This document shows positions 25,794-34,819 of a stretch of DNA of 64,000 nucleotides, piece after piece; within the stretch, counting starts at the first letter, position 1, and the number at the start of each line of letters is the position of its first letter. Origin of the DNA: JAHIVN01 sp018816645 (GTDB taxonomy: Bacteria; Patescibacteriota; Dojkabacteria; JAHIVN01); NCBI GenBank assembly GCA_043816305.1, contig JBDRHZ010000012.1, positions 76,952-140,951 on the forward strand, written 5' to 3'. The position numbers and the translations under genes are program-made. The notes under the pieces are model-generated. The model saw nothing but the letters and a program-made list of their open reading frames with translations. It had not been told where the DNA came from and did not search any database.

Positions 25794-26018
25794 CTACCTG
25801 CAAAATGCTCCTCTCAACGGAGTTTTGCACTTGGGACACTTTGTTTGCGAACAAGGTGTTCCTCGCTTATGAGGTTCTTTGTGGCCGCACTTTGGACACT
25901 CACATTCATTTGTTCCTCCTAGTCCTGCTCTTGCTCCGGTAGCTATTTTTTTTCTACCTCTAGCAAATCCTGTCCCAGGACCTTGTCCGCGCGGGCCTGT
26001 ACCATTTCTTGCTGGCAT
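25794..26018 (-). CDS. DUF5320-like small zinc-ribbon protein
   Basis: The protein has 74 residues. The N-terminus MPARNGTGPRGQGPGTGFARG is the Gly/Pro motif of DUF5320-like proteins. The C-terminal half has paired Cys (CECPKCGHKE, CSQTKCPKCKTPL) for a zinc ribbon. A strong Shine-Dalgarno sequence GGAGG precedes the ATG by 7 nt. Transcription is from a promoter flanked by two GGGT-N4-ACCC operators. Function is unknown; metal or redox related is a guess. Confidence 0.7.
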   Translation of the reverse strand: MPARNGTGPRGQGPGTGFARGRKKIATGARAGLGGTNECECPKCGHKEPHKRGTPCSQTKCPKCKTPLRGAFCR

Positions 26019-26049
26019 GATTTACCTCCTTAAATAAAAATATTAAATA

Positions 26050-26101
26050 GGGTAATAACCCAACACTATATTAACACATCTCTTATGATGGGTCAATACC
26101 C
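26050..26101 (-). promoter_or_regulatory. Promoter with twin GGGT-N4-ACCC operators
   Basis: On the minus strand, -35 TTGACC (26091-26096) and -10 TAATAT (26068-26073) are separated by 17 bp. GGGTCAATACCC (26090-26101, plus strand) covers the -35 box. GGGTAATAACCC (26050-26061) covers the expected start site. The two palindromes are 40 bp apart, close to four helical turns, which suggests cooperative repression of the zinc-ribbon gene. Confidence 0.7.
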
Positions 26102-26123
26102 AGTCAATTGTAAGGATTGCTGT

Positions 26124-27668
26124 TCATTTGTCGAGGGAATTTATCTTGTAGACAATCATCTCTCCATCTACAACAGCATATTTATCAAGTTCGATTTTAT
26201 ATACTTCTTTCAGTTCTTCCTTCTTTGCTATATTGGGAAACCAGGATGGAAAAATGATTATATATTCAGGATTTTTTTCTAAAATCAGTTTCCAAAGAGC
26301 TTCCTCGCGATCTGCTCTTGTATCATATATTCTTGTTTCAAGAATTTCGGGGGAAACCAAACCCATCATATCTATTATCTTACGATCGGAGATATAAGTC
26401 ATAGCCCCAATGTCATTCAAAGCAATAACGTCATTCGGTTTTGTGTTTTCAAGTATCCAATTTCCGAGTTTGACATGCATATCATTGATATTCTTTACAT
26501 TCCAGCCAAACGTTGATGCCCAGACACTAAGCATTAAAATTAGGTAAATTGAAGCTGTCGTAAATACAAAGATTTTGATTTTGGCAGCTGCTATTTTAAG
26601 CTTTTGTGCAGTGAATTCGATTCCCACTACGCCGATAATTGCATACAGCGGAATGAACGGCATAGTATATCTTCCGTGATGACGCAGATTGGGTGCAAAA
26701 ATTGAAGCAAAAATCGGAAACCCGATTACTATAAGAAGAATGAGAAATAATCGATTATTGTCTTTAATCATTTTAAATAATTTACAAAGCCCGAGTGGTA
26801 CAAAGATAGTCAAGGGAATATAGTCAATAAAAAGAAGATAGGAGTATCTTAGAAGGTAAAGAATTACAGAAACAAGTTTATCACCCAATGAGTGGTAAAC
26901 TACTATATCTTGTGACTTAAATGTATTTGGAAGCAAGCTACCGGTACATCTGTAGCTGAAGATCAGATAAGGACCTATTAAAAGAGAGTAGATTGCAATT
27001 GTAATGACCAACAGTTTCACTTTGGTAAAGAATGAATTCTTATCTGGAAGTGATCTCAACAAGTGGAAAATCTCGAGTGACATAAAGAAAATAAAGATCA
27101 GATAACCTTCCGGCCTCACTGTTGATGCCAGCCCTAGCACAAGAACTTGTAAATATTTATTTTTCTTTGTGATGTGTAGAAGTAAGAATAAGAGCAGCAA
27201 AGCTGTAAAAAGAGTTACCTCCATTCCTGAAAGAGACGCCCAAGCAAACCTTCCTGTGAATAAGGTGAACACTGCCGCTGAGATACTAGATAATTTCGAT
27301 CGACTTAGTCTATATGCCAGTTTGTATGTCAGTATTCCAGAAAGTATAAAGAATATAGCACTCAGTGATTTTGCTATAAGTAAATGATCTTTTATAAAAA
27401 GATAAAAAAAGGATATGAGAATTGTCCAGCCTGGAGAAGTTGACCCTGGGGTAGGCTGATCCGGGTTGAATGAAAAGCCATTCCCTGCTACTAGGTTTTT
27501 CGAAAACTGGAAATGGATAAAAACATCATCAAGCGGTGCTCCGAAATTCCCGTTTGTCAATTTGTATTCATACGTTAGTACAATGCCCAATATTATTACC
27601 GCAAAGATCAAAATTATTAGTTCTGGTCTTGCTTGTTGTAGCCGTTTGAAAAATTTCATATCCGGCAT
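26124..27668 (-). CDS. GT-C type membrane glycosyltransferase (ArnT/PMT-like)
   Basis: The protein has 514 residues from the ATG at 27668; a TTG at 27716 would add 16 codons. About ten membrane helices are visible. The first external loop has PLDDVFIHFQFSKNLVAGNGFSFNP followed by STSPGWT, the Asp-Asp pattern of polyprenyl-phosphate-dependent GT-C enzymes. The C-terminal part is an external soluble domain (DVIALNDIGAMTYISDRKIIDMMGL). It probably transfers a sugar to a surface glycan or protein outside the membrane. Acceptor and donor are unknown. Confidence 0.75.
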   Translation of the reverse strand: MPDMKFFKRLQQARPELIILIFAVIILGIVLTYEYKLTNGNFGAPLDDVFIHFQFSKNLVAGNGFSFNPDQPTPGSTSPGWTILISFFYLFIKDHLLIAKSLSAIFFILSGILTYKLAYRLSRSKLSSISAAVFTLFTGRFAWASLSGMEVTLFTALLLLFLLLHITKKNKYLQVLVLGLASTVRPEGYLIFIFFMSLEIFHLLRSLPDKNSFFTKVKLLVITIAIYSLLIGPYLIFSYRCTGSLLPNTFKSQDIVVYHSLGDKLVSVILYLLRYSYLLFIDYIPLTIFVPLGLCKLFKMIKDNNRLFLILLIVIGFPIFASIFAPNLRHHGRYTMPFIPLYAIIGVVGIEFTAQKLKIAAAKIKIFVFTTASIYLILMLSVWASTFGWNVKNINDMHVKLGNWILENTKPNDVIALNDIGAMTYISDRKIIDMMGLVSPEILETRIYDTRADREEALWKLILEKNPEYIIIFPSWFPNIAKKEELKEVYKIELDKYAVVDGEMIVYKINSLDK

Positions 27669-27789
27669 TATAGCGTTAATTATTATTTGTTCCAAGGTTT
27701 TTCTGGATCTAAACAATTAAAAATTCACCCTTTACAAACGACCGGCTTTAAAATAAACTGTATTTAGTTAACTTTTTACATCCCTCCAT

Positions 27790-30180
27790 ATGCCTAGTTC
27801 ATCAAAATCACCTCAGAAGAAAACGGTAGAGAAGAAAGAAGTTATTAAAGAAACTGTTCCGAACCCAGCGAAAAAAAAGAAGTTTCCAACATTTATTGCA
27901 GTTGCATGCGGATGCTTGGCATGCTGCGTTGTTAGCGGAATAATAGGAGGAGTTGTCTACTGGCTGAAATCTAAGGATAAAACTGGTCCTGTGTACAATG
28001 AGGAGCCACTAGTAGATATACTTGAACCGACCGGATCGAATTGGTATACAACATATGAAGATAATATCGTCCTTTCAGGGATAGCCAAAGATTACGAAGA
28101 AAATATTGATAAGATCGAGTGGTCTGTAGAAGGCGGGGATTCTGGAACAATTACAGCAGGGGAGGAATGGAATACGAGTAATATTACTCTAAAAGAAGGC
28201 GATAATAAGATAACTGTTTCAGTATACGATAATGAGAAGAATGTTGGTACGGATAGTATCTTTGTAGTTTATAACAAAGAGGTAATATTCATCGGGGATC
28301 CTATAGCAGTACCAGATGTGCTTTATAAAGATGACCCTGCGGTGGATGTTATCATAAGTGCTAAAGTGCGGGTGGAATCTGATAAAAAGATCGGTGAGGC
28401 ACTTCTTTACGATGTCGATGATAAAGGTGAAATCAAAGAAAAAATCGGTGTTATGTTAGACAATGGAAAAGTTACGAATGGAGATGATATACCTGGTGAC
28501 GGGACTTTTAGCTACAAGGGGAAGATGAGTGCGACCTCACTTTCTCCAAAGTATATGAGAGTTGTGACTAAGCTTTCAGGTTCATCAATTTCCGGTATGT
28601 CGAGTTTAGTAAAAGTATCTGTGATTGAGCCGATCAGTCAGCAGGCGCTAGATCAGATAGAGCAGTTGAACCAGCAGGTATTGGATCTGCAGAACCAGCT
28701 GAATAATGATGGCGCTTCACAGCAGGAAATTGCAACTGAGATAAATACATGGGTAGGTCAACAGCCTGGCATAGCAGGAAATGGCGTTTCTGAACAAGGA
28801 CAAGGAGTGTGGTGGGTGTATGAAAATACTTGTATTCCTGGGGGAATAATGATCAATCCTCCCGACACAAGAGGAGGTCAATCTGACGGGGCAGGTTTTG
28901 ATGTTATAGCTCCCGGAAAAACTCTGGTAAGTAAAGCTAGTGCAGCATCTGACCTGAAAGTCGAAAGTACAAAAGCAATTTATCTTGGACCGTATAAGGA
29001 TGACTTCGGAGCTTATGATGATTATAACGGTGCATGGAAAAAAATAAAGGAAAGTACGTGTCCTGAGTGTGAGACTGTAGAAAAAATGAACTATGACGTG
29101 ACAGTAGATGACTTTAAAAATCTAGATCAGTATGGGTTGATAGTGATTTCCTCACATGGCGATAACTGGTATGGTGGGATGTGGGGTGATAATATCTGTT
29201 CAGAAGGGCTTCAGCAGTCACAGGTTGTGATTCTTACAAATCAGAAGCTGACAACTGAGAATATGAAAACATATGAAGCTGATCTTATGGCAAGAAGACT
29301 TGCAGTTCATGCAAATGGAAATCTAGTCGTACTTCCTTCATTTATCACACATTACAACTCGAACTTTCCAAATAGTGTAGTTTATGTAGCTACCTGCCGA
29401 AGCTCGTATAACAATACTATGGCTTCAGCATTTCTTGGAAGTGGAGCAGACGCCTACTACGGTTTTGATGACTATGTGTTATCCAGCTACTGTTATGATG
29501 TCGGTACAGATCTGTTTGATAGTTTTGTCCTTGAGGGGGATGACGCATCTACGAGTTATTCTGGTACGGTCAGTGCTGTTGGATCGAGCGACGGGCAGGG
29601 TGCAGATTTCCTCTGGACAGGAGAATCAACGCTCGAAATGGGAGGAAAGGACTTTGGAAATGTGAGCTTTGAGAGCGGTACATTCAACAGTTGGGCAGGA
29701 GCAGGGGATGATAGAATTATCACCTCACTCGGTCCCATCAAACCGAAAGACGGGAATTTCATGGCTATCATTAGCACTGGACTCGGCTCTGTATCAGATA
29801 GCAAGAGTTCGATTAAACAGTCAATTTGCTATGGAAAGAGTGGTGGTAAGCTGAAATTTGATTACAACCTTGTATCCGAAGAACCACAGGAGTTTGTCGG
29901 TTCGCCGTATGACGATAGATTGAGTGCCTACATAATTGTAGATGGAAAGAAGACTAAAATTATGAGCAAGGGAGTGAACGATTCGACGTGGATAAAGGTC
30001 CAGGGAATAGATTTTGAAGGAGGTGATGCGTCCACTTTCCAAACAGGATGGAAAACAATAACCTACTCTCTAAGTGGTGTAAAATCCGGTTCGAAAGTTG
30101 GGCTGTTGTTTGAGATCAAGGATGTCGGAGATAGTGCTTATGATACAGCGGCGTTGATTGATAATATAAGGGTGGATTAA
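27790..30180 (+). CDS. Membrane-anchored protein with Ig-like, caspase-like and C-terminal beta domains
   Basis: The protein has 796 residues. A membrane anchor lies at ~38-62 (CGCLACCVVSGIIGGVVYW). An Ig-like domain (~72-170) is followed by a beta domain with VTNGDDIPGDGTFSY (~178-280) and a short coiled coil (~283-305). The core (~375-590) has LIVISSHGDNW with His456 and VVYVATCRSS with Cys536, each after a hydrophobic strand. That is the His-Gly/Cys dyad layout of clan CD (caspase, gingipain, CHAT) peptidases. A jelly-roll-like C-terminus (~615-796) follows. Peptidase activity is predicted from this layout, not from a named family match. Confidence 0.65.
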   Translation: MPSSSKSPQKKTVEKKEVIKETVPNPAKKKKFPTFIAVACGCLACCVVSGIIGGVVYWLKSKDKTGPVYNEEPLVDILEPTGSNWYTTYEDNIVLSGIAKDYEENIDKIEWSVEGGDSGTITAGEEWNTSNITLKEGDNKITVSVYDNEKNVGTDSIFVVYNKEVIFIGDPIAVPDVLYKDDPAVDVIISAKVRVESDKKIGEALLYDVDDKGEIKEKIGVMLDNGKVTNGDDIPGDGTFSYKGKMSATSLSPKYMRVVTKLSGSSISGMSSLVKVSVIEPISQQALDQIEQLNQQVLDLQNQLNNDGASQQEIATEINTWVGQQPGIAGNGVSEQGQGVWWVYENTCIPGGIMINPPDTRGGQSDGAGFDVIAPGKTLVSKASAASDLKVESTKAIYLGPYKDDFGAYDDYNGAWKKIKESTCPECETVEKMNYDVTVDDFKNLDQYGLIVISSHGDNWYGGMWGDNICSEGLQQSQVVILTNQKLTTENMKTYEADLMARRLAVHANGNLVVLPSFITHYNSNFPNSVVYVATCRSSYNNTMASAFLGSGADAYYGFDDYVLSSYCYDVGTDLFDSFVLEGDDASTSYSGTVSAVGSSDGQGADFLWTGESTLEMGGKDFGNVSFESGTFNSWAGAGDDRIITSLGPIKPKDGNFMAIISTGLGSVSDSKSSIKQSICYGKSGGKLKFDYNLVSEEPQEFVGSPYDDRLSAYIIVDGKKTKIMSKGVNDSTWIKVQGIDFEGGDASTFQTGWKTITYSLSGVKSGSKVGLLFEIKDVGDSAYDTAALIDNIRVD

Positions 30181-30191
30181 AAGATCTTGGG

Positions 30192-30213
30192 GCAAGGGGC
30201 TTAAGCCCCTTGC
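30192..30213. terminator. Palindromic stem-loop after the caspase-like gene
   Basis: A perfect 22-base palindrome with arms GCAAGGGGCTT/AAGCCCCTTGC starts 11 nt after the stop at 30180. Only a short TTT follows, so it is terminator-like but not a strong intrinsic terminator. Confidence 0.55.
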
Positions 30214-30230
30214 TTTATGCATTAATCTAA

Positions 30231-30731
30231 ATGAACATGAGCCTAAGAAACGAAATTCTAAAATTTCTCCAGACTAACGACAACCTGACGCTGGCTACTT
30301 GTTCAAGCGCAAAGCCCTGGAGCAGTGTGGTGATCTATGTCAATGATGATAAGTTTAACTTCTACTTCACTTCAGACCCAACCTCAAGACATGCTCGAGA
30401 GATATCGAAAAACCCACATGTTTCCTTTGCTATAAATCATGAGAGAATAGAAGAAGGCTACATCAAGGCCATGCAGGTAGAAGGTTTCGCCGAGAAACTT
30501 AATCTGAAAGAAGTGCCGTTTGTCTTTAAACTATATCTAAAGAAGTTTCCTTTTGCCAAAAGTTTTCTACCTTCTTTTAAAAGATTATTGAAGAAAGGTT
30601 TCCGCTGGAAGTTTTATAAGATCAGGCCGGCAAGGATTTTTTATATGAACAAGGAACTTTATGATAAGGGGGTAAGAGAAGAATTTGAATTGGGGAATTC
30701 TGTGTGTAATGGTTCAAACACGGAGGTTTGA
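30231..30731 (+). CDS. Pyridoxamine 5'-phosphate oxidase-like flavin-binding protein
   Basis: The protein has 166 residues with the split-barrel fold seen in LTLATCSSAKPWSSVVIYV, FNFYFTSDPTSRHAREISKNPHVSFAI and GFAEKL. These match the general-stress or PNPOx-like group that binds FMN or F420. A basic C-terminal extension (KRLLKKGFRWKFYKIRPARIFYM) closes the domain. True PNPOx substrate residues cannot be confirmed. It precedes a thiol-redox gene pair on the same strand. Confidence 0.78.
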   Translation: MNMSLRNEILKFLQTNDNLTLATCSSAKPWSSVVIYVNDDKFNFYFTSDPTSRHAREISKNPHVSFAINHERIEEGYIKAMQVEGFAEKLNLKEVPFVFKLYLKKFPFAKSFLPSFKRLLKKGFRWKFYKIRPARIFYMNKELYDKGVREEFELGNSVCNGSNTEV

Positions 30732-30834
30732 ACTAGCTGATGAGTGATTAATCCAATGAGGTTGTAAGCTCTTGTGTTTAGCTTAAAAATAGAGCTTGAA
30801 TAATATTCCAAGTGCGAGTAAAATTGCCTATCGT

Positions 30835-31347
30835 ATGAAAAGTCGAGTTTATTCAAAATTTATAGTGCCGATAATGATTCCTATCTTGGGACTTATTTCT
30901 CCTCTTGGGGTGAAGGCTCAGGAAGTTTCTGCTCCTGCTGATCCTGGAGAACTCATACTTTTTGTTCGAGAGGGTTGCGAGTACTGTGCTTTGACTGAAA
31001 AATTCATCGAAGAAAAGGGACTGACTGATAAAATTTCGATTAAGGATGTCAACGAGGACCCGGCAAACGCAGCGGAGTACAATACATATGCTGATGAAGC
31101 AGGTATTCCTATCGACGATCGCGGGGTACCTATGCTTTATGACAATGGCGAAGTGATGGAGTCTGCTGATAAGATCATAATCAGGCTTGGTGAAAAATTT
31201 GAGGTTTCGACCGAGGGTTATCTTCCTGATATGAAGCCTTCTGGAAACGGCGAGGTATCCCCAGCGGTATTGATTGTGATATTTGGTATAGCAGCCGTTG
31301 TGATAGCAGGTTTTCTATTCTTGAGCAACAAGAAAGACAAGAGATAG
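30835..31347 (+). CDS. Secreted glutaredoxin/thioredoxin-like protein with C-terminal membrane anchor
   Basis: The protein has 170 residues from the ATG at 30835; a TTG at 30796 would add 13 codons and spoil the signal peptide. The signal peptide likely ends at VKAQ. A thioredoxin-fold domain carries CEYC (ILFVREGCEYCALTEKFIEE) and a cis-Pro region GVPMLYDNG. A membrane helix near the C-terminus (SPAVLIVIFGIAAVVIAGFLF) ends in KKDKR. It would act outside the membrane as a thiol reductant or isomerase, probably fed with electrons by the CcdA-like protein encoded next. Confidence 0.8.
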   Translation: MKSRVYSKFIVPIMIPILGLISPLGVKAQEVSAPADPGELILFVREGCEYCALTEKFIEEKGLTDKISIKDVNEDPANAAEYNTYADEAGIPIDDRGVPMLYDNGEVMESADKIIIRLGEKFEVSTEGYLPDMKPSGNGEVSPAVLIVIFGIAAVVIAGFLFLSNKKDKR

Positions 31348-31477
31348 TATTTCAAATCTCTCCACCAAAGGCGCTTGCCTGCGCAGACAGGGATCTTGCC
31401 AAGAGGCGGGAGAACTTAAGACTCAAAACTTCCTGCTATTGTTAATTTATTTAGGATCATAAGCAAATAGAGAACCT

Positions 31478-32149
31478 ATGACTAACGTAACATTACCGCT
31501 TATAACTCTCGGTGCGCTTGGCGATTCGATAAACCCATGTGCGATAGCAGTGCTTGTATTTCTCGTGACATTTCTGATAACCATAAAGAAACGGGGAGTA
31601 AAATTTTTGCTGATAGCATTTGTATACATCTTCTTTGTCTACTTGACGTATTTCTTAGCAGGACTTGGCCTTCTAAGTTCGGTCCAAAAATTAGAGATAG
31701 CACATATCGTTTATAGGATAACAGCAGTTGTCGTTATCTTGGCTGGTCTGGTAAACATCAAGGACTTCTTTTTTTCCGGTCGTGGTTTTTCACTTGCTAT
31801 ACCTGAATCCAAGAAACCAATTATAAAAAAGTATATACAGAAAGCTTCTATTCCCTCAGCTATTGTGCTTGGGATACTTGTGTCTCTATTTGAACTTCCT
31901 TGTACTGGCGGGATATACCTTGCTGTTATAGGACTTTTAGCGGAGAAAGCCACCTGGACGGAAGGTTTTCTGTACTTGCTTTATTATAATCTGATCTTTG
32001 TTCTTCCTCTCATAATAATAGTTCTATTTTCATTCTTCAGCTTATCCTCTGAGACTATCAATTCCTGGCGCAAGAAAAACAAGCGGGGAATGCGGTTAAT
32101 TATGGGAATTTCCATGATCCTGCTTGGTATATTGATGTGGGTGAGCTAG
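31478..32149 (+). CDS. CcdA/DsbD-like thiol electron transporter
   Basis: The protein has 223 residues and about six membrane helices. The first helix contains DSINPCAIAVLVFLVTF. A later helix has LFELPCTGGIYLAVIGLLA. The two Pro-Cys motifs, one in each half, are the redox pair of CcdA/DsbD transmembrane proteins, which carry electrons from cytoplasmic thioredoxin to external thiol proteins. The gene follows the membrane-anchored CXXC protein. A thioredoxin reductase is encoded at 38940-39944. Confidence 0.85.
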   Translation: MTNVTLPLITLGALGDSINPCAIAVLVFLVTFLITIKKRGVKFLLIAFVYIFFVYLTYFLAGLGLLSSVQKLEIAHIVYRITAVVVILAGLVNIKDFFFSGRGFSLAIPESKKPIIKKYIQKASIPSAIVLGILVSLFELPCTGGIYLAVIGLLAEKATWTEGFLYLLYYNLIFVLPLIIIVLFSFFSLSSETINSWRKKNKRGMRLIMGISMILLGILMWVS

Positions 32150-32380
32150 GAGCTCGTGTGCCTATGAGCTAATGAGCCCATAAGTTTATGTTTCCAGTAA
32201 CTGGTGACTGTTATGAGATATCAGATACTGGCTTTCGCTTCTTTGTCATTCTGACTTCAGAGTTCAGGCAGCTACCGAATACCGGATCCCAGCTACCAGC
32301 TACCTGATACTGCTACAAGTTTGTAATAGTCTCTGCTTTCAAGTACAATAACTATAATTATAAATTAGTACTTATATCAA

Positions 32381-33814
32381 ATGAGCTGCCTCAAAGTCTT
32401 CCGCTGGATTCTTTCAATTCTGATTTTCGTAATCTTGTTCGCAACGATCCTTTTTGGGATTCCGTTGTCTATGCTGTCAAAGGTAGTAACAAATCCTGAA
32501 AATGTAAAAAAACTAATCGCTGAAAGCGGAGTATATGAAACTGCTCCAGATATATTTGTCGGCCAATTTTTGAGTCATAGCAGTGAAGATATTTATGCTT
32601 ATGCAGGGATTGAGAGTGAGAATGACGTGAAAGAGATTACGAACAGAGTTCTTCCCTCTGAGTGGCTGAAAGAAAATACCGAGATAATCATAGATTCTTT
32701 TTATGACTGGCTTGAGGGAGAAACGGAGAATCCTGAGTTTACGATTGATGTAGCAGACAGGCAGAATGCACTTGTGGATGAATTTGCCCAGATCACAAAG
32801 GATAATCTGCAAGAACTGCCAACTTGTACTGAGGGTGATACTACAGAATTCAATCCATTCTCTGCTACTTGTATTCCTTCAGGCTTTGACTTGCAGGAGC
32901 TGGAGAAGCAGATAGATGAGCAGCTGGCGAGCGGAAAATTCTTTGAAGAAACAGAGGTTTCTTCAGACCAATTCTTGAAGATCGATGAGACTGTGACTAA
33001 AAATGCACAAAGAATATACAGCGTTGTAAAAAATCTTCACAAGGTTGTTCTTGGAGTGATTGTTGTTCTTTCACTTGTACTCTTTCTCCTTTTACCGGGA
33101 ATTTCGAACAAATTCTTTGTCATTGGTGTAAATTGGACGGTTTCAGGGTCTGCGCTGATGTTTGCGAATCTGCTTGCAAACAGCAAGTTTGAAAGTTTCT
33201 ACTCAGATCGGCTTTCCGGAGTTTCAGTTGAGCAAAGAGAAATTGTCGATAAAATCATTAAGGCAGTCATAGATGTCAGTTCTACTTCTATTTGGCGTGA
33301 GTCGAGACAATATGCCGTAGTAATCATAGTTCTCGGAGTGGTCTTCATCATAGGCGGTCTGATCATGAAATTCTCGAAGGGAAGATACTATATGAGTGAG
33401 GATAAAATAAAGGATAAACCCAAGAAAGAAGAACCTGAAAAAGTAAAGAAAGACCAGGTTATAAAAGAAACGGTAAAGAAAGAAGAGCCGAAACCTGTGC
33501 CCAGACCTGAGGTCAAGTCGGAACTTTCAGTTGTGTCGATGCCTAAGCCGAAGTCAGAAATCAAGTTAGAACCAGCTGTTGTAACTGCTCCTAAACCAAA
33601 ACCGAAGACTGTTCCCTTACCCAAACCGGTTGAAGAACCAGTAGAGAAACAGGTAATTAAGCCTGTGGTAAAGCCGGCAGTTGAAAGTGAAAGTGAAAGT
33701 GAGGACGCGCTTAGTGAAGTCGAAGAGATGGAGAAACGCTTGAATATGAAAGGAGAAGAGCTGTCTCAGCAGAAAGATGATGAGACAAAGGCAAGTGTGA
33801 AGCCAGGCAAATAA
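32381..33814 (+). CDS. Membrane protein with long Lys/Pro/Glu-rich C-terminal tail, unknown
   Basis: The protein has 477 residues. A first membrane helix (~9-33) is followed by a soluble external domain of ~180 residues with two Cys (ELPTCTEGD, FSATCIPSG). Three more hydrophobic segments lie between ~222 and 330. A cytoplasmic tail from ~340 is dominated by Lys, Pro, Glu and Val (EEPEKVKKDQVIKETVKKEE), probably disordered. No family is recognised. The 231-bp gap upstream holds degenerate direct repeats. Confidence 0.6.
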   Translation: MSCLKVFRWILSILIFVILFATILFGIPLSMLSKVVTNPENVKKLIAESGVYETAPDIFVGQFLSHSSEDIYAYAGIESENDVKEITNRVLPSEWLKENTEIIIDSFYDWLEGETENPEFTIDVADRQNALVDEFAQITKDNLQELPTCTEGDTTEFNPFSATCIPSGFDLQELEKQIDEQLASGKFFEETEVSSDQFLKIDETVTKNAQRIYSVVKNLHKVVLGVIVVLSLVLFLLLPGISNKFFVIGVNWTVSGSALMFANLLANSKFESFYSDRLSGVSVEQREIVDKIIKAVIDVSSTSIWRESRQYAVVIIVLGVVFIIGGLIMKFSKGRYYMSEDKIKDKPKKEEPEKVKKDQVIKETVKKEEPKPVPRPEVKSELSVVSMPKPKSEIKLEPAVVTAPKPKPKTVPLPKPVEEPVEKQVIKPVVKPAVESESESEDALSEVEEMEKRLNMKGEELSQQKDDETKASVKPGK

Positions 33815-33835
33815 TTTATTAAATTTATCTATATA

Positions 33836-34225
33836 GTGGCCAGATTCAAAATTATCAAAAAATCCCAGGCAAAAATAGTTGACCTGGGAACAAAGATCAT
33901 TCGCAAGTATGCCTCATCCGATCGGAAGCTTGAAATCAATCATATGAAGATAACGGGCCGGCATCCTGAAAATCCTGATCATTTTATATTCGAGACGAAA
34001 TGTCATTTCATGGTATATATCATTTCTGGAGAAGGCTATGTTTATTGTGATGACAAAAAGTTTAAAGTCGGTGCGGGAGATGTAATAGATGTTCCGGTAA
34101 GCACTAGATATGCTGTAGAGGGTGATAACTTGGAATACTTAACATGTGAGCATCCAGCCTGGTTTGCAGAGCAGGCAAGTATCGTTGATTCAAAGGGAAT
34201 TATGATTGAGGATACAAAGAAGTGA
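33836..34225 (+). CDS. Small cupin-domain protein
   Basis: The protein has 129 residues, starting at a GTG 21 nt after the previous stop. Residues ~50-105 form a cupin barrel (MVYIISGEGYVYCDDKKFKVGAGDVIDVPVSTRYAVEGDNLEYLTC). The usual His ligands are mostly replaced, so metal binding is uncertain. A sugar-binding or isomerase role is typical for the family but not shown. Confidence 0.7.
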   Translation: MARFKIIKKSQAKIVDLGTKIIRKYASSDRKLEINHMKITGRHPENPDHFIFETKCHFMVYIISGEGYVYCDDKKFKVGAGDVIDVPVSTRYAVEGDNLEYLTCEHPAWFAEQASIVDSKGIMIEDTKK

Positions 34226-34243
34226 TTATACAGGTGTATTTTC

Positions 34244-34777
34244 TCAGCAGCAATCTTCCAGATTTTCCTCTAATTTCTTTATGGCATCCTGCTTTTCGGA
34301 GTCAGAAGTATTTGGTTTTGTTTTCTTCTTATTACCTGCAGAAATTACTTTCTCTTTGTTTTCGTTTTTTTTGAATTTAAACATAGCAAGGATTGTCAAT
34401 CCAATCATAAAAGTTATTGCCAGTCCTATTTGTATCATAGAACTATCCTTCTTCGCAACTGCATAAGCTAGAAAGAAACCCCATGGTACCCAGAGAACTC
34501 TTATCATCCAAAAATGTTTTATTTTACGCTCTTTAAACTTGTCTCTTAGTGCATACATAATTCCAACAACACTCCCTCCAAATAAAACACCAAGTAGAGT
34601 GCCATCTACTTCGAGAAAATTCAGCGTTCTGAGAGTAAGCAGAGCCAGCCAGGTTGTGCTTGAGGCTGCGCAAATGGCGCATAGCTTAATTCCTGTAAGC
34701 TGTTTGCTGAGAGGAGAGATGATAAAGGCAAAGAGAAAGAAGAGAATTGTTATTGAAAGAATTGTAAGGTAGATCAT
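34244..34777 (-). CDS. Hypothetical multi-helix membrane protein
   Basis: The protein has 177 residues with about five membrane helices (ILSITILFFLFAFIISPL, ICAASSTTWLALLTL, GVLFGGSVVGIMYAL, WVPWGFFLAYAVA, IGLAITFMIGLTIL) and a charged cytoplasmic tail ending EENLEDCC. No family is recognised. It is convergent with the cupin gene and separated from it by 18 nt. Confidence 0.6.
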   Translation of the reverse strand: MIYLTILSITILFFLFAFIISPLSKQLTGIKLCAICAASSTTWLALLTLRTLNFLEVDGTLLGVLFGGSVVGIMYALRDKFKERKIKHFWMIRVLWVPWGFFLAYAVAKKDSSMIQIGLAITFMIGLTILAMFKFKKNENKEKVISAGNKKKTKPNTSDSEKQDAIKKLEENLEDCC

Positions 34778-34819
34778 GCTAGATAATCAGGAAATTAAGT
34801 TATTGGGTTATTTTAGTTA

